From Flavobacterium sp. KS-LB2 (lineage in GTDB: Bacteria; Bacteroidota; Bacteroidia; Flavobacteriales; Flavobacteriaceae): a DNA stretch of 64,000 bases. The stretch lies in NCBI RefSeq assembly GCF_036895565.1, contig NZ_CP145904.1, positions 2,914,001 to 2,978,000 on the forward strand. Direction: 5' to 3'. The notes below the pieces were generated by a model. The model was given only the letters and a program-made list of their open reading frames with translations, made no database searches and was not told where the DNA came from. The translations under genes and the position numbers were made by a program. This document shows, piece after piece, positions 32,478-41,515 of this stretch (positions within the stretch are counted from its first letter, which is position 1; each line of letters starts with the position of its first letter).

Positions 32478-33026
32478 TTATTTACTTTCTAACAATTTTA
32501 GTTCTTCAGGAGAAAAATCATTTACAATTGCGTTTGTAGGAACCCCTACAATTGCCATCTCATCAAGTATGTCTACTAAATTACGGTAGTTTGATTTTTT
32601 ACTTGGTTTTATAATTACAATTAAACCTTTGTCCTTATTTCCAGTGTATTCAACTACTGATTTTTTTCTTTTCAATAATTCCTTACGAATTCCTTCTTTA
32701 CCATAAGAAATGTCTTTAGGTCCAGCTATAGGAGATGTTAACAATCCCATATAGTATACCATCTTATCATTATCACCTAATAAAACTGTTAAAGTACGAT
32801 TTTCATCAACTTTAATATCTTTATTTTTTGTAGGATCATCATTCTTATCTGGTAAACCCAAAGGCATCGATTGTGGTTTTGACAACGTAGTAGTAAGCAT
32901 AAAGAATGTAATCAATAAGAATGCCAAATCCACCATAGCAGTTAAATCTACTTTTGAATTTGATTTTTTACTTCTTACTTTTCCACCTTTTTTGCCTCCA
33001 CCGTCGCCAGTATTTAATTCAGCCAT
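32478..33026 (-). CDS. exbD: Biopolymer transport protein ExbD (second copy)
   Basis: 182 residues. One N-terminal membrane segment with the proton-channel Asp in SKVDLTAMVDLAFLLITFFML (about residues 23-43), then a periplasmic domain. Lys/Gly-rich N-terminus (GDGGGKKGGKVRSKK). 18 bases after the first exbD gene. Part of the ExbB-ExbD-TonB motor in the inner membrane. Two different ExbD proteins in one operon are usual in Bacteroidota. Confidence 0.92.
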   Translation of the reverse strand: MAELNTGDGGGKKGGKVRSKKSNSKVDLTAMVDLAFLLITFFMLTTTLSKPQSMPLGLPDKNDDPTKNKDIKVDENRTLTVLLGDNDKMVYYMGLLTSPIAGPKDISYGKEGIRKELLKRKKSVVEYTGNKDKGLIVIIKPSKKSNYRNLVDILDEMAIVGVPTNAIVNDFSPEELKLLESK

Positions 33027-33044
33027 TTTAGTGTATTTTTTTAG

Positions 33045-33659
33045 TTATTTTTCTGTTGCTCTTAAACCAGTAACTAGGTTAAAGCTATTGATTTTTTGAT
33101 CTTGTAAAATATCCATCACTTGTTTGATCGCAGGATATTCTTCTTTCGCATCACCTTTTATGGCAATTTGCAATTCTTTATCATTTACATCAATATTTGC
33201 AATACGAGAATTGTAAATCCATTCTTTCAATTGATTATCTAATGAATCCTTAGGAACCCCTGATTGCACACCAGGCTTACTTCTATCTGCAGTTTTCATA
33301 GCAATCAATTGTTTAAGTCCTGAAATTGGAACCCCAATACCTTCCATTAAACCAAAAGTTTCTGATTCACTTTCTGTAAATTCAACACCATATTTTTGAC
33401 CCATTAATTCAAGAGCCTTTTTTCTAACTTCTCTTCCCTTAAGGTCATAGAAAACTTTTCCTTTACCAATAGTTATAGTAGCTAAATTATCTTCTGGCAA
33501 CTTAGATTGAACCGTTGATGCAGGCGTATCTACTGGCAATGCCTCTGGTATCTTAGCTGTTGCTGTCATTACAAAGAACGACAACAAAAGAAAAGCGACA
33601 TCACACATAGCAGTCATATCAGTAGACCCTGCTTTTTTCTTCATTTTTATAGCCATCAA
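33045..33659 (-). CDS. exbD: Biopolymer transport protein ExbD (first copy)
   Basis: 204 residues. Membrane segment with the functional Asp in STDMTAMCDVAFLLLSFFVM (about residues 12-31). Periplasmic domain has a family-specific insertion before the end (QLKEWIYNSRIANID...IKGDAKEEYPAIKQVMDIL). Either of the first two Met codons could start it. Follows exbB by 75 bases. Confidence 0.92.
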   Translation of the reverse strand: MMAIKMKKKAGSTDMTAMCDVAFLLLSFFVMTATAKIPEALPVDTPASTVQSKLPEDNLATITIGKGKVFYDLKGREVRKKALELMGQKYGVEFTESESETFGLMEGIGVPISGLKQLIAMKTADRSKPGVQSGVPKDSLDNQLKEWIYNSRIANIDVNDKELQIAIKGDAKEEYPAIKQVMDILQDQKINSFNLVTGLRATEK

Positions 33660-33734
33660 TATTATTTTTTATATTTACAAGAAAATAGAATCTGTCATTT
33701 CAGACCTCTATTTTCCTGTAAATTAAATTATTAA

Positions 33735-34553
33735 TTATTTTTGTGTACTTCTGAAGTGTCTGTAAGTATTTACAATTGTATTACCCGCCTCATCAATAGA
33801 GTAAGTCAAAGTATCAATTTTAGAAGTAAAAAAGTTATAAGCGATAATTGCTAATGCAGAAGTAGAAATTCCTGTAGCTGTATTAATCAATGCTTCAGAA
33901 ATACCATTTGCAAGTGCAGCTTGATCCGGAGTTCCAGCAGCAGATAACGCACTAAATGCTTTAATCATCCCTGTTACCGTTCCTAATAATCCAGCAAGAG
34001 TTCCCAAAGATACCATTGTAGAAAGTACAGTCATGTGCTTCTCTAACATTGGCATTTCTAACGAAGTAACCTCTTCGATTTCTTTATGAATAGTTTCAGC
34101 AGCAGCTTCACTATCTAAACCTTCTTTTTTAACTTCTTGGTATTTCAATAAAGCTGATTTTATTGGGTTTGCAACAGAACCTTTTTGTTTGTCGCATGAA
34201 GCAATAGCTCCTTCAATGTTACCAGATTTAATATCTTTTTGTACACTTGTCATAAATTGATCAAGATTACCTGTACCAGCTGCTTTTGAAATTACAGCAT
34301 AACGCTCAAATGAAAACACAACAACCATTAACAATAAACCTAATAATACTGGAACAATAGGACCTCCTTTGTAAACCATTGCTAACATATTTCCTGGTAA
34401 TGGGTGACCTGTATTAACACCGCCTTCAAAATTAGCGCCATTACCCATTATGAAATTCCAAATTAACCATCCAACAAAAATACATGCTACAATAATGATT
34501 CCTGAAATCATTCCTCCTCCGTTTGCACCTTTTTCTTTTTTAACGTTTGCCAT
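33735..34553 (-). CDS. exbB: ExbB/TolQ/MotA family proton channel protein
   Basis: 272 residues from the ATG at 34553 (MANVKKEKGANGGG); an in-frame ATG at 34616 would add 21 unrelated residues and overlap the promoter. Three membrane segments are visible (about 15-35, 65-85, and the C-terminal pair after 170 in LSTMVSLGTLAGLLGTVTGM, the conserved ExbB/TolQ core, and TGISTSALAIIAYNFF). Forms the channel with ExbD. First gene of the TonB operon. Confidence 0.92.
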   Translation of the reverse strand: MANVKKEKGANGGGMISGIIIVACIFVGWLIWNFIMGNGANFEGGVNTGHPLPGNMLAMVYKGGPIVPVLLGLLLMVVVFSFERYAVISKAAGTGNLDQFMTSVQKDIKSGNIEGAIASCDKQKGSVANPIKSALLKYQEVKKEGLDSEAAAETIHKEIEEVTSLEMPMLEKHMTVLSTMVSLGTLAGLLGTVTGMIKAFSALSAAGTPDQAALANGISEALINTATGISTSALAIIAYNFFTSKIDTLTYSIDEAGNTIVNTYRHFRSTQK

Positions 34554-34613
34554 TTTTTTTAATTTTAATAGTTTTAAATAAATTATCTTAGTTATATTAA
34601 ACTTGTAGTAGAG

Positions 34614-34621
34614 CAAATTTA
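34614..34621 (-). promoter_or_regulatory. -7 box of the exbB-tonB operon promoter
   Basis: TAAATTTG on the minus strand, about 60 bases before the exbB ATG. The -33 region is A/T only. Confidence 0.45.
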
Positions 34622-34926
34622 TATTTTTAGTTTAAATAAAAAAACTTTTTTTAATTTTATTATAATTAAATTTATTTCAAAAACACATTTACAATTTAAC
34701 ACTTTGCATTTATATCAAAATACTCAAACAAATCAGCTCTTTTACAAAAAATAACGTATTTTTTTATGATATATTAACACAATATTTCAATAACCCACTC
34801 CCTTCTATTAAAACCAATATTTTATATTATTAACAATAAAAAAGCAGGAAAACTGCAGTATACACTAAAATTTCAGGTTTTGTAAAAAAAATAATACCTT
34901 GCAAATGATTTAAATGCAAACTTATT
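34622..34926. other. Divergent intergenic region between exbB and the HerA-like gene
   Basis: About 300 bases, very A+T rich. Apart from the exbB -7 box at its edge I see no consensus promoter, coding frame or stable hairpin. Confidence 0.5.
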
Positions 34927-36447
34927 ATGAGCAAAAAAGAAGATTTCATACAGCAAATTACAACTGGATATAGCACCAAAGGAGATAGTATCACCCTAGG
35001 CGGAGCAATCTTAGAAGGAGAAGCTTTACCCGATGCACATGTAAAAATACCTCTAAAAACATTAAACCGTCATGGATTAATTGCAGGTGCAACTGGAACC
35101 GGAAAAACCAAAACCATACAGGTCTTATCAGAACAATTATCCTCTTTTGGAATACCAGTATTGATGATGGATATTAAGGGTGATTTTAGCGGTATTGCAA
35201 AAGAGGGTGAAGAGAAACCATTTATTACTGAACGTCATACTAAAATAAACATTCCCTACAATACAGCAAGTTTCCCTGTTGAACTGTTAAGCTTATCCGA
35301 ACAAAATGGTGTTAGGCTTCGCGCTACTATTTCTGAGTTTGGACCCGTTTTGTTCTCTCGAATTTTAAATCTAAACGACACCCAAGCAGGAGTTGTTTCA
35401 GTCATCTTCAAATATTGTGATGATCACAAAATGCCTTTATTGGATTTAAAAGACATCAAAAAAGTAATCAATTACATCACCGAAGAAGGAAAAGACGAAA
35501 TTGAAGAAAGATATGGCAAAATTTCTACTTCGACAACAGGTACAATTCTGAGAAAAATTATAGAATTAGAACAGCAAGGTGCCGAACTTTTTTTTGGAGA
35601 AATATCTTTTGATATTGAAGACCTCATGCGCATTGACGAAAATGGAAAAGGATATGTCAATATCTTACGACTAACTGACATTCAAGACAAACCAAAATTA
35701 TTTTCAACATTCATGTTGAGTTTACTAGCTGAAATCTATCAGCAAATGCCTGAAAAAGGAGATTCAGACCAACCTGAATTAGTGATTTTTATTGATGAAG
35801 CCCATTTAATTTTCAACGAAGCCAGCAAAGCATTACTGGAACAAATAGAAACTATTGTAAAACTAATTCGCTCCAAGGGAATTGGAATTTATTTCATTAC
35901 CCAAAATCCAATGGATATCCCGAGTGGAGTTTTGGCACAATTAGGTCTGAAAATCCAACATGCTTTAAGGGCTTTTACTGCCAATGACCGAAAAGCAATC
36001 AAACAAACTGCGGACAATTACCCTACATCTGAATTTTACAAAACAGATGAAATTTTGACTAGTTTAGGGATTGGAGAAGCACTTGTTACCGCATTAAACG
36101 AAAAAGGAATTCCAACACCGCTTGCAGCAACTATGATGCGTGCACCGATGAGCAGAATGGATGTTTTAACCGAAAGTGAAATCCAAGAAATCAATAATAA
36201 ATCGAAACTGGTAAAAAAATACAGCGAACTTATTGATCGCGAAAGCGCTTATGAAATGTTAAATAAAAAAATAACTATACTAGAGGAAGAAGCCACAGAA
36301 CAAGAACAGGCAAAAACATCTGAAAAAGAAGAAAGTAAAGGCCCGAGTACAGCAAGTGTAGTTGGGAAATCAGTTTTAAAAGTCTTGACAAGCGCTACTT
36401 TTATTAGAGGTGCCTTTGGCATTTTAACAAAAATGTTTAAAAAATAA
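34927..36447 (+). CDS. HerA-like ATPase (DUF853 family)
   Basis: 506 residues. FtsK/HerA superfamily ATPase. Walker A GATGTGKTK (about residues 54-62), Walker B VIFIDEAHLIF (about 286-296), and a sensor/arginine region IYFITQNPMDIPSGVLAQLG. The family (E. coli YjgR) has no firmly known role; helicase or DNA-pumping activity is suggested by fold. C-terminal tail (about 445-506) is acidic then hydrophobic. Single gene with its own terminator. Confidence 0.85.
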   Translation: MSKKEDFIQQITTGYSTKGDSITLGGAILEGEALPDAHVKIPLKTLNRHGLIAGATGTGKTKTIQVLSEQLSSFGIPVLMMDIKGDFSGIAKEGEEKPFITERHTKINIPYNTASFPVELLSLSEQNGVRLRATISEFGPVLFSRILNLNDTQAGVVSVIFKYCDDHKMPLLDLKDIKKVINYITEEGKDEIEERYGKISTSTTGTILRKIIELEQQGAELFFGEISFDIEDLMRIDENGKGYVNILRLTDIQDKPKLFSTFMLSLLAEIYQQMPEKGDSDQPELVIFIDEAHLIFNEASKALLEQIETIVKLIRSKGIGIYFITQNPMDIPSGVLAQLGLKIQHALRAFTANDRKAIKQTADNYPTSEFYKTDEILTSLGIGEALVTALNEKGIPTPLAATMMRAPMSRMDVLTESEIQEINNKSKLVKKYSELIDRESAYEMLNKKITILEEEATEQEQAKTSEKEESKGPSTASVVGKSVLKVLTSATFIRGAFGILTKMFKK

Positions 36448-36456
36448 CATCCTACA

Positions 36457-36493
36457 ATCCCCTTTTACAACTATATCTTAAAAAGGGGATTTT
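36457..36493 (+). terminator. Terminator after the HerA-like gene
   Basis: AATCCCCTTTT (36457-36467) pairs with AAAAGGGGATT (36480-36490), then T. Ends 18 bases before the cupin ATG. Confidence 0.8.
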
Positions 36494-36510
36494 AAAAAGT
36501 AATTATAAAA

Positions 36511-36873
36511 ATGAAAAAATATTTTATCCAGAAAACTCCTTTCGTAGTTCCCACAACTGATGGTAAATTAATAGAGGAACACCATGGCAGTGCGAGCACA
36601 AACAATCTAGAAATTTCAATTGCACACATGATTGCTCCACCCAAATGGAGCGAACCTTACCAAACGCCAGAATTTGAAGAGTACACCTATATTATAAAAG
36701 GAAAGAAGCAATTTATCATTGAAGGTGAAATTGTGATCCTTGAAGCTGGGCAATCAATAAAAATTGAAAAAAATACGCGAGTACAATATTCCAATCCTTT
36801 TGATGAACCTTGCGAATATATTGCAATTTGCAAACCTGCTTTCGATTTTACTAAAGTTCATCGTGAGCAATAA
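36511..36873 (+). CDS. Cupin-domain protein
   Basis: 120 residues. Single-domain cupin: motif 1 region PPKWSEPYQTPEFEEYTYIIKGK and motif 2 region GQSIKIEKNTRVQYSNPF, cited in part. The usual His residues of motif 1 are replaced in part, so metal binding is uncertain. Could bind a small molecule. Converges on kmo with about 45 bases between the stop codons. Function unknown. Confidence 0.75.
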   Translation: MKKYFIQKTPFVVPTTDGKLIEEHHGSASTNNLEISIAHMIAPPKWSEPYQTPEFEEYTYIIKGKKQFIIEGEIVILEAGQSIKIEKNTRVQYSNPFDEPCEYIAICKPAFDFTKVHREQ

Positions 36874-36918
36874 ACAACAATTATTCTTTAAAACCCATCA
36901 AAGCCAATTCCTTAAAAA

Positions 36919-38256
36919 TTATTGTAACAACTCTAAAATTTTATTCTCTACCGTTTCGGTATTCCAAATATTTTCGATGTTTTCCATTTTTAAAACCTCT
37001 TCCATAATAGCATTTTGATAATCTCCAATAGCCAAAGCTTCTGCATAAGGACGATCACTAAAGGTAACCCTACTATAAAGCGGAATCCATTTCTCAGGGT
37101 ATTTATCTGAAAATGATTTTTCTATTTTCTTTTGCAACAAGAATTTCTCATCAGCGGTTTTAGAACTCATTTCCATAAAATTGCGATAGGAAAGTTCTGC
37201 AATAGCGTCGGCATTTGGTTTGCGTGATTTTTGATATTCCGAGAAAATTGTTTTCCAATCGTCTCCATATTTTTCAATCATTTCATAAAGAATGGAAATA
37301 TCTTCAAAACCCGCATTCATTCCTTGTCCGTAAAAAGGAACAATAGCATGACAAGCGTCACCAATTAAAGCGATTTTATCTTCATAAGTCCATGGAAAAC
37401 ATTTCATAGTTACCAAAGTACTCGTTGGGTTTTTGAAGAAATCTTCCGTCAATTTTGGAATTACATCAATAGTATCTGGTAAATTCTTTTCAAAAAAAGC
37501 TTCTACTTCTTTATGATCTTTCAAGGAAGCAAAGGAATTTTCTCCTTCAAAAGGCATGAACAAAGTACATGTAAAACTTCCGTCTAAATTTGGTAATGCA
37601 ATCAACATATACTCACCTCGCGGCCAAATATGAAAAGAATTTTTGTCTAATTTATGCGTTGCATCTGAATTTGCAGGAATGTTTAATTCCTTATATCCAA
37701 TAGGCAAAAATTCTTGTGAATAATCAAACATACTTTGGCGTTGCATGCGATGACGAATTCTAGAAAAAGCACCGTCTGCACCAAAAACCATATCATATTT
37801 CTTTTCTTCCCACGCTCCTCTTTCGGTTTCTCCAATATGCAACGTAGCATCATCTAAAGTCACATCCCAGATTTTATGCTCGAAAAAGAATTCAGCTCCA
37901 GCGGCTTCCGCCAAATCGATCATTTTTCTATTCAAAGTTCCCCTAGAAATCGAATAAATAGATTCGCCTTCTTGCCCGTAATTTTGAAAATTAAGCTTAT
38001 CAACAAGATGAATGGCACGCTTGTCCATAGGGATAGCAATGGCTCTGACCGCATCACCTATTGCCACAGCATCTAGTGCTTTCCAGCCACGGTTTGACAT
38101 TGCTAAATTAATAGAGCGACCAGAAAACTGAATTTGTCTGATATCTGGGCTTCTATCGAAAACATGAACAGTATGTCCAGCTTTGCGAAGGTAAATAGCC
38201 AATAAAGATCCAACTAATCCAGAACCTACAACCGCTATTTTTTGAGAAATTTGCAT
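36919..38256 (-). CDS. kmo: Kynurenine 3-monooxygenase
   Basis: 445 residues. FAD-dependent hydroxylase converting L-kynurenine to 3-hydroxykynurenine in tryptophan breakdown and quinolinate/NAD synthesis. N-terminal GxGxxG VVGSGLVGSLLAIYLRKAG (about residues 9-27), the FAD/substrate motif GADGAFSRIRHRMQ (near 165), and GDACHAIVPFYGQGMNAGFED (near 292-312, cited in part). kynU, the next enzyme, is at 43.6 kb with four genes between. -7 box TAATTTTG at 38277-38284. Confidence 0.94.
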   Translation of the reverse strand: MQISQKIAVVGSGLVGSLLAIYLRKAGHTVHVFDRSPDIRQIQFSGRSINLAMSNRGWKALDAVAIGDAVRAIAIPMDKRAIHLVDKLNFQNYGQEGESIYSISRGTLNRKMIDLAEAAGAEFFFEHKIWDVTLDDATLHIGETERGAWEEKKYDMVFGADGAFSRIRHRMQRQSMFDYSQEFLPIGYKELNIPANSDATHKLDKNSFHIWPRGEYMLIALPNLDGSFTCTLFMPFEGENSFASLKDHKEVEAFFEKNLPDTIDVIPKLTEDFFKNPTSTLVTMKCFPWTYEDKIALIGDACHAIVPFYGQGMNAGFEDISILYEMIEKYGDDWKTIFSEYQKSRKPNADAIAELSYRNFMEMSSKTADEKFLLQKKIEKSFSDKYPEKWIPLYSRVTFSDRPYAEALAIGDYQNAIMEEVLKMENIENIWNTETVENKILELLQ

Positions 38257-38316
38257 TATTTTTTATAAAAGTTAAGCAAAATTACTGATTTTATTAGACT
38301 CAGAACTTTAAAACTA

Positions 38317-40707
38317 TCAATTTTTACGTGGAATAAAAACCAATTTTGTTGAAGTTCTAACAATCTCCTCCTTATTTAGCTTCATTCTTCTAAATTTTCC
38401 CGTATTATAAAGCTCCGCTTGATCACTGTAATGTGCGCTTAATGGATTTCCTGATTGCCCTGTCGGAAGGATGCTCCAGCTATTTTCGATATCCGAAAAA
38501 TCAATAATCCTTCTTGTTGACGGACCTCCTTTCACACTATAATTTCCATCCTCAGTAAAATCAAAAAACAAATTATTAATAACTTCTGTAGAACCTGAAA
38601 CTTCAAATGGACCTACATTGAAAATCCTTCTTAATGCCGCTATTTTACCTAATGGATGCTGATGTTCTAGTGTGTGAACCTTATTCCAAGTCCAATCAGA
38701 TACCGTAGACCCTAATTGTTTTTCTAAAGCTACAATAGACTCTTTAAAGGATTGTGAAATAATTTTACTTCGGGTTTCTTTTTCATTTTTAGTACTTATA
38801 TTATCCCACCAAGGCGACGTTGCATTCACAATTTGTTTTGCAATAATTTGTTTCATAATGTGTGTTCCTAAAAACTGCTTAAAATTAGTGGCACCAAGTT
38901 CATCTTCAAAAGTATTCTTCAAATAATTAAAAATCCATTTATTGTAAATTGTCGGGGCAACATCAGCAAGATTATTAGAACCTTTCCATTCTTTCAAAAC
39001 AACCAGAGCTTCTTTTTCATTTTCCGATAGTATTTTAAGATCTAAAGACGAAACTAGCTGTTTCACTACTTCTGGAGCCACTGATGACGTATTATCAAAA
39101 ATCATTTCTCCTACAGCAGTTTTATCCCAATTCGATTTTGGCTCTAATAATTGCGTGATTCTTTTTGCTCTGTCCTCCGGAAGGTAATATCCTGGATATA
39201 AAAATCCATCTATGGGTTCGGGTTGGTTGTTCGCTGAATATACATAATTCCACTTTGGATTAACTGCCGATGGGTTTTTGGAGAAATCCAAAAATTCTTT
39301 TATATCGTCCTTACCACTGGCACCATTCAATATAAAATTAGGATTTACGCCTGCTTCATGCTTGTATAATTTTCCGGTAGCCCACCAAGCCACATTCCCT
39401 TTGGCATCGCCATACATTACATTCAAACCTGGAGCTGCAATCAAAGCAACTCCTTGTTGAAAATCGGTTTTACTTTTAGCATGGGACAATTTATAAACAG
39501 CATCTAGAATTTGTATCGGTTGCTGGGTATAAATCCAAGACATTGCAACAGGTTTATTTTGCTGTAACCCGTCAATCAAATCATTTACAACCGGACCGTG
39601 ACGTGTTGTTTTTACATTCAAAACAACATCAGCAGAATCTTTTACTTTTATTGTTTTTTTTCGAATTTCAAAAGCGCTGAAGCCAGTTGGTGTCTTATAA
39701 AAATTAGCATCATTTGGATTATTCTCCTCTTGATACAAATCAATATCATCATTTTCAAACATTGTCAAACCATAGGCGTACTCACGATTATGCCCCAACA
39801 AAGGATATGGAGTTCCTGCTAAATAACAGCCATACAGTTCAAAATCTGGCGTTACAAGATGGGCTTCATACCAAGTTCCTGGTTGTGAAAACCCAATGTG
39901 TGGATCATTGGCAAAAATGACTTTCCCGTTTTTTGTTTTCTTTGGAGCAATTACCCAACTGTTACTACCTATAAAAGGAGAAATGGGAGACCGATCTAAA
40001 ATCGAAGCCACTGATTTTGAAATCGCAATATATTCTTGAGAAGTTTCTTTAGCATTTTTGATTCGGGTAGTATTAAATGAACCATCAATACCAAAATCTT
40101 TGAGATACTCCATTCCGTATTTGTTTCGAATATCAGTCAATAATGGATCTGATTTTTGAGCCATCGCAAAACTAAAAGACATATAACCAAAAATATTATA
40201 AACGTCTTTAATTGTAAATTTCTCTTTCTTAACCCCAACTAAACTAAATTCTATTGGCGTTGTTCCTTCCTCAAGATATTGATTAATACCATCTAAATAG
40301 GCCATAGTCAATTGATAACTTGGATTATTTTTATCCAAAGCAGCAATCGCTTTTGCAGAAGCTTCTTCGATGCCGAGACCTGCAAAGAACTTATCATTTT
40401 TAAGTGCTACTGAACCAAATATTTCGGATAATCGTCCCGGCGCAATCCTACGCATCAGTTCCATTTGCCACAATCGATCTTGAGCATGAACATAACCCAA
40501 AGCCATCATCGCATCTTTTGAATTGGTTGCATAAATATGCGGAACGCCAAACTCATCAAAATAAACAGTCGTTTCTTTTTGAATGTTTTTCAGTTGTAAT
40601 TCGCCCTCGTATTTTGGTTTTAAATAAAACCCATAAACAATTATAGCTGCCGCTAAAACTAATACTACCGAAAGCAAAACCAGAAATATTTTTTTAAGTT
40701 TTTTCAT
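38317..40707 (-). CDS. Penicillin acylase family Ntn-hydrolase
   Basis: 796 residues. Exported or membrane-anchored by an N-terminal hydrophobic segment (about 5-28). Self-cleaving amidohydrolase: the predicted beta-subunit N-terminal Ser is Ser248 in IGSNSWVIAP, preceded by the spacer; ANDPHIGFSQPGTWYEAHL follows as in the family. C-terminal part has the family's NKVHTLEHQHPLGK. Substrate unknown: acyl-homoserine lactones, N-acyl amino acids or beta-lactams are all possible for the family. -7 box TATATTTG at 40727-40734. Confidence 0.88.
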   Translation of the reverse strand: MKKLKKIFLVLLSVVLVLAAAIIVYGFYLKPKYEGELQLKNIQKETTVYFDEFGVPHIYATNSKDAMMALGYVHAQDRLWQMELMRRIAPGRLSEIFGSVALKNDKFFAGLGIEEASAKAIAALDKNNPSYQLTMAYLDGINQYLEEGTTPIEFSLVGVKKEKFTIKDVYNIFGYMSFSFAMAQKSDPLLTDIRNKYGMEYLKDFGIDGSFNTTRIKNAKETSQEYIAISKSVASILDRSPISPFIGSNSWVIAPKKTKNGKVIFANDPHIGFSQPGTWYEAHLVTPDFELYGCYLAGTPYPLLGHNREYAYGLTMFENDDIDLYQEENNPNDANFYKTPTGFSAFEIRKKTIKVKDSADVVLNVKTTRHGPVVNDLIDGLQQNKPVAMSWIYTQQPIQILDAVYKLSHAKSKTDFQQGVALIAAPGLNVMYGDAKGNVAWWATGKLYKHEAGVNPNFILNGASGKDDIKEFLDFSKNPSAVNPKWNYVYSANNQPEPIDGFLYPGYYLPEDRAKRITQLLEPKSNWDKTAVGEMIFDNTSSVAPEVVKQLVSSLDLKILSENEKEALVVLKEWKGSNNLADVAPTIYNKWIFNYLKNTFEDELGATNFKQFLGTHIMKQIIAKQIVNATSPWWDNISTKNEKETRSKIISQSFKESIVALEKQLGSTVSDWTWNKVHTLEHQHPLGKIAALRRIFNVGPFEVSGSTEVINNLFFDFTEDGNYSVKGGPSTRRIIDFSDIENSWSILPTGQSGNPLSAHYSDQAELYNTGKFRRMKLNKEEIVRTSTKLVFIPRKN

Positions 40708-40845
40708 ATTTAAATAAATTGATAAACAAATATATAGGATTTGAAAGTTATATAAAACATTTTATTTAAACGAGTTCTTATTGACTAAATCTATTTAAAT
40801 ACAATTATTTTGTTTAATTTATTTTAAAATTAATTAAACAAAAAG

Positions 40846-40853
40846 TATATTTG
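40846..40853 (+). promoter_or_regulatory. -7 box of the flavin reductase/photolyase operon
   Basis: TATATTTG, 17 bases before the ATG at 40871. Surrounded by A/T-rich DNA; -33 element unclear. Confidence 0.45.
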
Positions 40854-40870
40854 TTCCAAATTAAAAAGAT

Positions 40871-41512
40871 ATGAAGCACATTTCAAGAGATGATATTTCT
40901 CAAATGGAGAAAGTCGAGAGATTGAATTTAATTAATTCTTGTACTGGATATAAATCAGCTAACTTATTAGCTACTAAATCCCTTAACGGAAAATCCAATG
41001 TGGCAATTTTTAGTAGCGTTACCCATTTAGGAAGTAATCCCGCATTGATTGGATTCATCATGAGACCTACAACCGTACCTAGAGACACATACAAAAACAT
41101 CCGGGAAACGGGTTATTTTACAGTAAATCATATTACTGCAAACATGATTGAAGATGCACATCATACCTCTGCAAATTATGAATTAGGTATTTCTGAATTT
41201 GACAAAACCAATTTAGAAGAAGAATATAGAAATGATATTGAAATCCCTTTTGTAAAAGGAAGTCCGGTTCAATTATACTGCAAATATGTGAATGAATATT
41301 ACATTAAGGAAAATGATACGATTCATGTTATTGCATCGATCGAAAATTTATTTTTTGAAGAAGACTTAGAACACAAAGATGGCTGGTTGCAAATTGACAG
41401 AGGAAATGTTGTGGCGTTAAATGGTCTTGATGGGTATTGTTTACCAAAATTATTAGATCGTTTTCAATATGCTCGAAAAGAAATCCCTACTACTTCATTT
41501 TTCAAAAAATAA
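40871..41512 (+). CDS. Flavin reductase family (FMN-binding split barrel) protein
   Basis: 213 residues. FMN-binding split-barrel reductase fold: NLLATKSLNGKSNVAIFSSVTHLGS (cited in part), IMRPTTVPRDTYKNIRETGYFTVNHI, and the C-terminal GLDGYCLPKLLDRFQYARKE. It ends 3 bases before the photolyase gene, so the two form an operon. It may supply reduced flavin or act on a chromophore for the photolyase; that link is inference from position. Confidence 0.85.
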   Translation: MKHISRDDISQMEKVERLNLINSCTGYKSANLLATKSLNGKSNVAIFSSVTHLGSNPALIGFIMRPTTVPRDTYKNIRETGYFTVNHITANMIEDAHHTSANYELGISEFDKTNLEEEYRNDIEIPFVKGSPVQLYCKYVNEYYIKENDTIHVIASIENLFFEEDLEHKDGWLQIDRGNVVALNGLDGYCLPKLLDRFQYARKEIPTTSFFKK

Positions 41513-41515
41513 AAA

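Noticed and set aside
34883..34902. Possible promoter TTTG...TACCTTGC ahead of the HerA-like gene
   Set aside because: The spacing between the boxes is only 12 bases and the -7 box is imperfect.
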